Below, one piece after another: positions 15,261 to 18,395 of a DNA stretch of 18,395 bases; position 1 is the first letter of the stretch, and every line of letters starts with the position of its first letter. The stretch is from Methanosarcinales archaeon. Its GTDB lineage: Archaea > Halobacteriota > Methanosarcinia > Methanosarcinales > Methanocomedenaceae. Both the position numbers and the translations under genes were made by a program. The stretch lies in the NCBI GenBank assembly GCA_030666885.1, contig DAOUWY010000009.1, positions 1 to 18,395 on the forward strand, written 5' to 3'. Under the pieces are notes generated by a model. The model worked only from the letters and a program-made list of their open reading frames with translations, had not been told where the DNA came from and searched no databases.

Positions 15261-16553
15261 ATGAACCATGACCACCCCATACTGCAAGTAGCTCTTGACA
15301 TTCTTGAGCTTGACCGCGCCCTCCGGATAGCCAGCGAAGCCGTAGAGGGCGGCGTAGACTGGATAGAGACAGGCACGCCCCTCATCAAGAGTGAGGGCAT
15401 GAACGCTGTCAGGGCACTGAAGGATAATTTTCCCGAACACACCATACTTGCCGACATGAAGACCGTGGACACCGGCGCTCTTGAAGTAGAGATGGCAGTT
15501 AAGTCCGGTGCCGATATTGTCATCCTGCTGGGCAGTGCAGATAACTCCACCATTGCCGATGCCAGGCGTGCTGCCGACAAATACGGTGCAAAGCTCATGT
15601 GTGACCTCATCTGTGTACCCCATCCCGTTGCAAGGGCCAGGGAACTGGAAGAGCTGGGGATAGACATCATCAACATCCATGTAGGCATCGACATGCAGAT
15701 GGTTGGCATCACACCAATTGAACTACTCAGGCAAATGAAAAATGAAATACACATCCCGATAGCAGTGGCAGGCGGCCTGGACGCCACTTCATCCGGGGAG
15801 GCAGTGTTAGCCGGTGCCGATATCGTGATAGTGGGAGGCAACATCGCGCGTTCCCCTGATGTGACTGCTTCTGCCAGAAATATCCGCCAGAACATAGATG
15901 TACCCGTGCCCGCTGCTAAGGATAAGGGCTCCATCGAAACCGAAACCAGACAGATGCTTACCAGTGTATCCACACCCAATATCAGTGATGCCATGCACCG
16001 AAAAGGTGCCATGCACGGACTTTTTCCTGTGAACCCGGGCCTCAAGATGGTGGGGCCTGCAGTTACTGTCCAGACATTTGAGGGTGATTGGGCCAAGACC
16101 GTAGAGGCAATTGACATGGCAAAGCCAGGTGAGGTCATAGTGATATATAACGGCGGCAGCGACCGGGTGGCACCCTGGGGCGAACTGGCTACCTTGAGCT
16201 GCCTCAACAAGGGGGTGTCCGGAGTAGTTATCGATGGGGCAGTGCGGGATATTGATGATATCAGGAGACTGGAATTTCCTGTATTTACCAGGGCTGTGGT
16301 ACCGAATGCCGGTGAACCTAAAGGTTTTGGCGAGATCAATGCAGAGATCAGTTGTGCGGGACAGACCGTGCGCCCTGGCGACTATATCGTGGGCGATGAC
16401 AACGGTGTTGTGGTAGTACCTAAGGAGCGGGCCTATGAAATTGCAAGGCGCAGCGTTGAGGTTGAGAAGAACGAAAGCAGGATACGGGATGAAATAACCA
16501 GGGGTTCCACTTTATCAAAGGTATTGCGGCTGGAAAAATGGGAAAAGAGATAG
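15261..16553 (+). CDS. Fusion of 3-hexulose-6-phosphate synthase and RraA-like/aldolase domain
   Basis: This is a two-domain protein of 430 residues. Residues 1 to about 212 are an HPS/OMP-decarboxylase-superfamily barrel: Asp13 (QVALDI) and Asp65-x-Lys67-x-x-Asp70 (ADMKTVD) form the expected active site, with the phosphate-binding AVAGGLD near 168-174 and VGGNI near 191-195. Residues from about 229 to 415 are RraA-like, the fold of RNase-E regulators and HMG/CHA aldolases, with GELATL at 307-312 and Arg329-Asp330 in DGAVRD. In methanogens HPS probably runs in reverse, giving ribulose-5-phosphate and formaldehyde for pentose supply; this is family knowledge, not shown here. No isomerase (PHI) is adjacent. 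The ATG has no obvious Shine-Dalgarno. A TATA-like AAATAAAG about 35 bases upstream suggests a very short leader. The stop is TAG. Confidence 0.93.
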   Translation: MNHDHPILQVALDILELDRALRIASEAVEGGVDWIETGTPLIKSEGMNAVRALKDNFPEHTILADMKTVDTGALEVEMAVKSGADIVILLGSADNSTIADARRAADKYGAKLMCDLICVPHPVARARELEELGIDIINIHVGIDMQMVGITPIELLRQMKNEIHIPIAVAGGLDATSSGEAVLAGADIVIVGGNIARSPDVTASARNIRQNIDVPVPAAKDKGSIETETRQMLTSVSTPNISDAMHRKGAMHGLFPVNPGLKMVGPAVTVQTFEGDWAKTVEAIDMAKPGEVIVIYNGGSDRVAPWGELATLSCLNKGVSGVVIDGAVRDIDDIRRLEFPVFTRAVVPNAGEPKGFGEINAEISCAGQTVRPGDYIVGDDNGVVVVPKERAYEIARRSVEVEKNESRIRDEITRGSTLSKVLRLEKWEKR

Positions 16554-16732
16554 GATATTTCCCTTTATAATCCATCTTCGTCAGTTTAATGGTTTAATTT
16601 AATTTACTGTTTCATTTGCCTAAAAAACTACTAGTTGGTCTATTTGATCTATTTTTGATTCCATTTCCAGAGAACCTTGTAGTATCCAATTCATTGTCGA
16701 ACAATATAAAAGCATATTATGTTCACAATTGA
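16554..16732. other. AT-rich intergenic spacer downstream of the HPS-RraA gene
   Basis: I see no gene here. It holds T-rich runs (for example TATTTTTGATT near 16650) that may end the HPS-RraA transcript, and, near its right end, a TATA-like CAATATAAAAGC at 16702-16713 that could drive a short ORF starting at 16733. Confidence 0.4.
16702..16713 (+). promoter_or_regulatory. Possible TATA box for a leaderless short ORF
   Basis: CAATATAAAAGC on the plus strand resembles an archaeal TATA element. It lies about 26 bases before an ATG at 16733-16735, which would place the transcription start at or next to the initiator codon, as in leaderless archaeal mRNAs. Confidence 0.3.
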
Positions 16733-16834
16733 ATGGTGCATAAAAAATGTCAGCCCTGCTCCCAGGACTGGAAGGAGAGCATAAGGGTTGATGTTCATAT
16801 TTGCAGGCAAGTGAAAATGATACCTAAGCCGTGA
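16733..16834 (+). CDS. Possible 33-residue cysteine-containing small protein
   Basis: The frame runs from ATG 16733-16735 to TGA 16832-16834. The peptide starts MVHKKCQPC and contains Cys6, Cys9 and Cys24, so it could hold a metal with a C-x2-C pair plus another ligand. I recognise no family. No Shine-Dalgarno is visible, but a TATA-like element sits at leaderless distance. It overlaps the 3' end of the convergent ATPase gene by 11 bases. With only 33 codons, chance is a serious alternative, as is a decayed fragment of a larger gene. Confidence 0.2.
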   Translation: MVHKKCQPCSQDWKESIRVDVHICRQVKMIPKP

Positions 16835-18215
16835 ATATCAACAGGAACATCCACACAGGAATGCACAGGATATCCCCCCTTATCTCAAACAGGTTCCTGG
16901 TAACCACCACCCCGAAATCCAGACCCTGTGCGTTCATGAAATAGTGCAGGTTCTTTAGGTCATGCTCATAGATATTGTTCTGGTATTTCACTTCTACAGG
17001 CAAGATATTCCCGTCAATGTCCAGCACAATATCCACTTCATGCTTTTGCTTATCAGTAAAATATGAGATATTCCTGATATCGAAAAATCTCCTGAACTCC
17101 TTTGCAGTCAGCAGGTTGGAATTTACTACCGATTCTACCAATAGTCCGGGGTTTTCATCCATTAAACTACGATTTTTGAGCAAGGCGTTCCTTAATCCCG
17201 AATCGATCACAAAGAACTTCCGGTTGGAACGTATTTGCTTTTTCACATTCTTTGAGAAAAGAGGTAAACTTCCTATCAAATGTGTGGATTCCAAGTAACT
17301 GATCATGTTTATGAGCGTATCTGTGCTGATGGAGAGTGCCTGTGCTATCCGGTTATACGATGCGGTCTGGCAGTTGTTCTGGGCAATATAGGTAAGTATC
17401 TTTTCAAGATACAGGGGATGCTTTATCTGGTACAGTACTGCAATGTCCCGGTATATGGTCTTTTCAACCACATCGGCAATAAGGATGTCCTGCCACAGCT
17501 GTATGTCTTTTGCAGGATGGTATTCAGGATAGCCACCAGATAAGAGATATTCGTTGAAATACAGTACCAGTTCGTTCTGGTATTTTGTGAGTTCAAATTT
17601 ATCTGTCGTTACATCAATTTTGAAAATATCTTTTCCGCTATAGGGTTTTAGCAACTCGGTCCTGCCTTTGAATTTGATAAATTCCTTGAAGTTAAGGGGC
17701 AGTATCTTAATTTCAAAAATCCTGCCAACGAGTGATTCCCTTGAATATTTTAATAGATGTGTGGCGCTTGAACTGGATATTATGAATTTGATGTTGTATT
17801 TCAGGTCAAAATATCTTTTTAGCCACAGGTTCCAGTCAGCCAGGAAATGTATCTCGTCGATGAAGATGTATAATTTTTCAACGTCCCGTATTGGTTTTTT
17901 GACTATCTTTTCGAGATATTCGTCTATTATGGTCTTCAGGGGGTCGGTCATCATCTTGACCAGGGGGTCGTCCATTGATGCGAACAGGATTTGCTCTTTT
18001 TTTGTGCCTGTGTCCAGGAGATGGTCTATCAACTGGTACATGAGTGTGGTCTTTCCAACCCGACGCGGACCTATAACGGCTGTGATGCGTTCGCTTTCAA
18101 GGAGCTCTGCCAGTTCATTGAATTCGTCCCTGTGGAGTTTTTGGAGTAATACGGGGTTGACGCTTCCGCTGGTCCACCATTCGTTCACTTCCTGAAGGTA
18201 ATGCAGCGGCTCCAT
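16824..18215 (-). CDS. AAA+ ATPase with DUF4143-type C-terminal domain
   Basis: This P-loop ATPase of the widespread archaeal/bacterial AAA+ plus DUF4143 family has 463 residues from the chosen start. The N-terminal HYLQEVNEWW segment is followed by Walker A GPRRVGKTT (49-57), Walker B IFIDE (117-121) and a sensor-like SSSSATHLL. The C-terminal part has EVD (393-395) and EVK (408-410), the spacing of a PD-(D/E)XK nuclease-like core. The function of the family is not established. The start is uncertain: ATG 18213-18215 has CCTATAAACC about 29 bases upstream, suggesting a leaderless mRNA. Longer in-frame starts at 18254 and 18347 exist, the last also with a TATA-like box (around 18370). The stop is TAG. 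It is the only accessory-looking gene in the window. Confidence 0.88.
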   Translation of the reverse strand: MEPLHYLQEVNEWWTSGSVNPVLLQKLHRDEFNELAELLESERITAVIGPRRVGKTTLMYQLIDHLLDTGTKKEQILFASMDDPLVKMMTDPLKTIIDEYLEKIVKKPIRDVEKLYIFIDEIHFLADWNLWLKRYFDLKYNIKFIISSSSATHLLKYSRESLVGRIFEIKILPLNFKEFIKFKGRTELLKPYSGKDIFKIDVTTDKFELTKYQNELVLYFNEYLLSGGYPEYHPAKDIQLWQDILIADVVEKTIYRDIAVLYQIKHPLYLEKILTYIAQNNCQTASYNRIAQALSISTDTLINMISYLESTHLIGSLPLFSKNVKKQIRSNRKFFVIDSGLRNALLKNRSLMDENPGLLVESVVNSNLLTAKEFRRFFDIRNISYFTDKQKHEVDIVLDIDGNILPVEVKYQNNIYEHDLKNLHYFMNAQGLDFGVVVTRNLFEIRGDILCIPVWMFLLIFTA

Positions 18216-18237
18216 GGAAAGTAGGTTGGGTTGTGAG

Positions 18238-18251
18238 GGTTTATAGGTTTC
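18238..18251 (-). promoter_or_regulatory. Possible TATA box for the AAA+ ATPase
   Basis: The minus strand reads AAACCTATAAACCC. Its TATAAA core is about 29 bases from ATG 18213-18215, near leaderless distance. A rival TATTATAAAC near 18369-18378 is at the same distance from the longest-frame ATG at 18347, so the two starts cannot be separated from sequence alone. Confidence 0.35.
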
Positions 18252-18395
18252 CATTGGAATGGATAAAAAGATGGATATTTGTCGAGTATACTGGATGAAT
18301 CGGTTTTTGTTGGGGGTTAAGGGATATAGAGGAGATGAGATAGTCACATACTTAAGTGCCGAGGCCTGTTTATAATACTGTGCATAACGATTTTC

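Noticed and set aside
15242..16339. Long 365-residue open frame on the minus strand across the HPS-RraA gene
   Set aside because: It is antisense to a clearly conserved two-domain enzyme. Its translation is rich in Ser, Thr, Pro and Met without domain character, a typical shadow frame.
16681..16735. Inverted repeat resembling a transposon end (CCAATTCATTG and CAATTGAATGG)
   Set aside because: The arms do not pair without shifts, there is no transposase, and no target duplication is visible.
16617..16826. In-frame open stretch of about 65 codons after the ATPase TAG (possible pyrrolysine or read-through extension)
   Set aside because: The DUF4143 protein already ends in its expected C-terminal segment. 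The extension has no domain character, and TAG is an ordinary stop in several other genes here.
1..18395. CRISPR array, insertion sequence, rRNA or replication origin
   Set aside because: No regularly spaced repeats, transposase, rRNA signature or origin-type repeat cluster was seen on either strand.

Overview
The window comes from a euryarchaeal methanogen-type genome, most likely Methanosarcinales or a related ANME-2 lineage. That placement is my inference from sequence feel, not from a search. The archaeal signs are clear: EF-1alpha and EF-2 instead of EF-Tu and EF-G, an RNA polymerase with split A (A'/A'') and split B (B''/B') subunits plus subunit H, archaeal NusA-like and L30e proteins, a sliding-clamp PCNA beside the iron-sulfur primase subunit PriL, and TATA-type promoters. 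Starts include ATG, GTG and TTG, and Shine-Dalgarno sequences resembling GGAGGTGAT are common.

Positions 1-12390 (minus strand) hold the transcription/translation superoperon, read right to left: rpoH, rpoB2, rpoB1, rpoA1, rpoA2, rpl30e, nusA-like, rpsL, rpsG, fusA and tuf (tuf is cut by the window edge). Most neighbours overlap or lie within about 65 bases. The exception is a 151-base gap between rpsG and fusA. It carries a perfect 8-bp hairpin followed by eight Us, then a tandem AT-rich repeat and a TATA-like box, so fusA-tuf is probably at least partly its own transcription unit.

Positions 12423-12529 (minus strand) hold a tRNA-Lys(UUU) gene with a 33-base intron after position 37. The exon-intron junctions form a textbook bulge-helix-bulge. 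The tRNA sits 32 bases upstream of rpoH and has a good TATA box, so tRNA and polymerase genes may share a transcript. Positions 12763-14612 (minus strand) hold the replication pair pcn-priL.

Positions 14877-16553 (plus strand) hold a small glycine-rich membrane protein of unknown function, and a fusion of 3-hexulose-6-phosphate synthase with an RraA-like/aldolase domain. The first half probably makes pentose phosphates by reversed ribulose-monophosphate chemistry. Positions 16824 to about 18215 (minus strand) hold an AAA+ ATPase with a DUF4143/PD-(D/E)XK-like C-terminus, the only accessory-type gene. A 33-codon cysteine-containing ORF converges on it.

Most of the window is conserved housekeeping DNA. 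I see no CRISPR array, insertion sequence, intein or clear defence island. The points most worth a second look are the intron-containing tRNA-Lys wired into the polymerase operon, several gene starts that naive ORF calling would misplace, the hairpin/tandem-repeat region before fusA, the HPS-RraA fusion, and the TAG stops that are often backed up by a second nearby stop.
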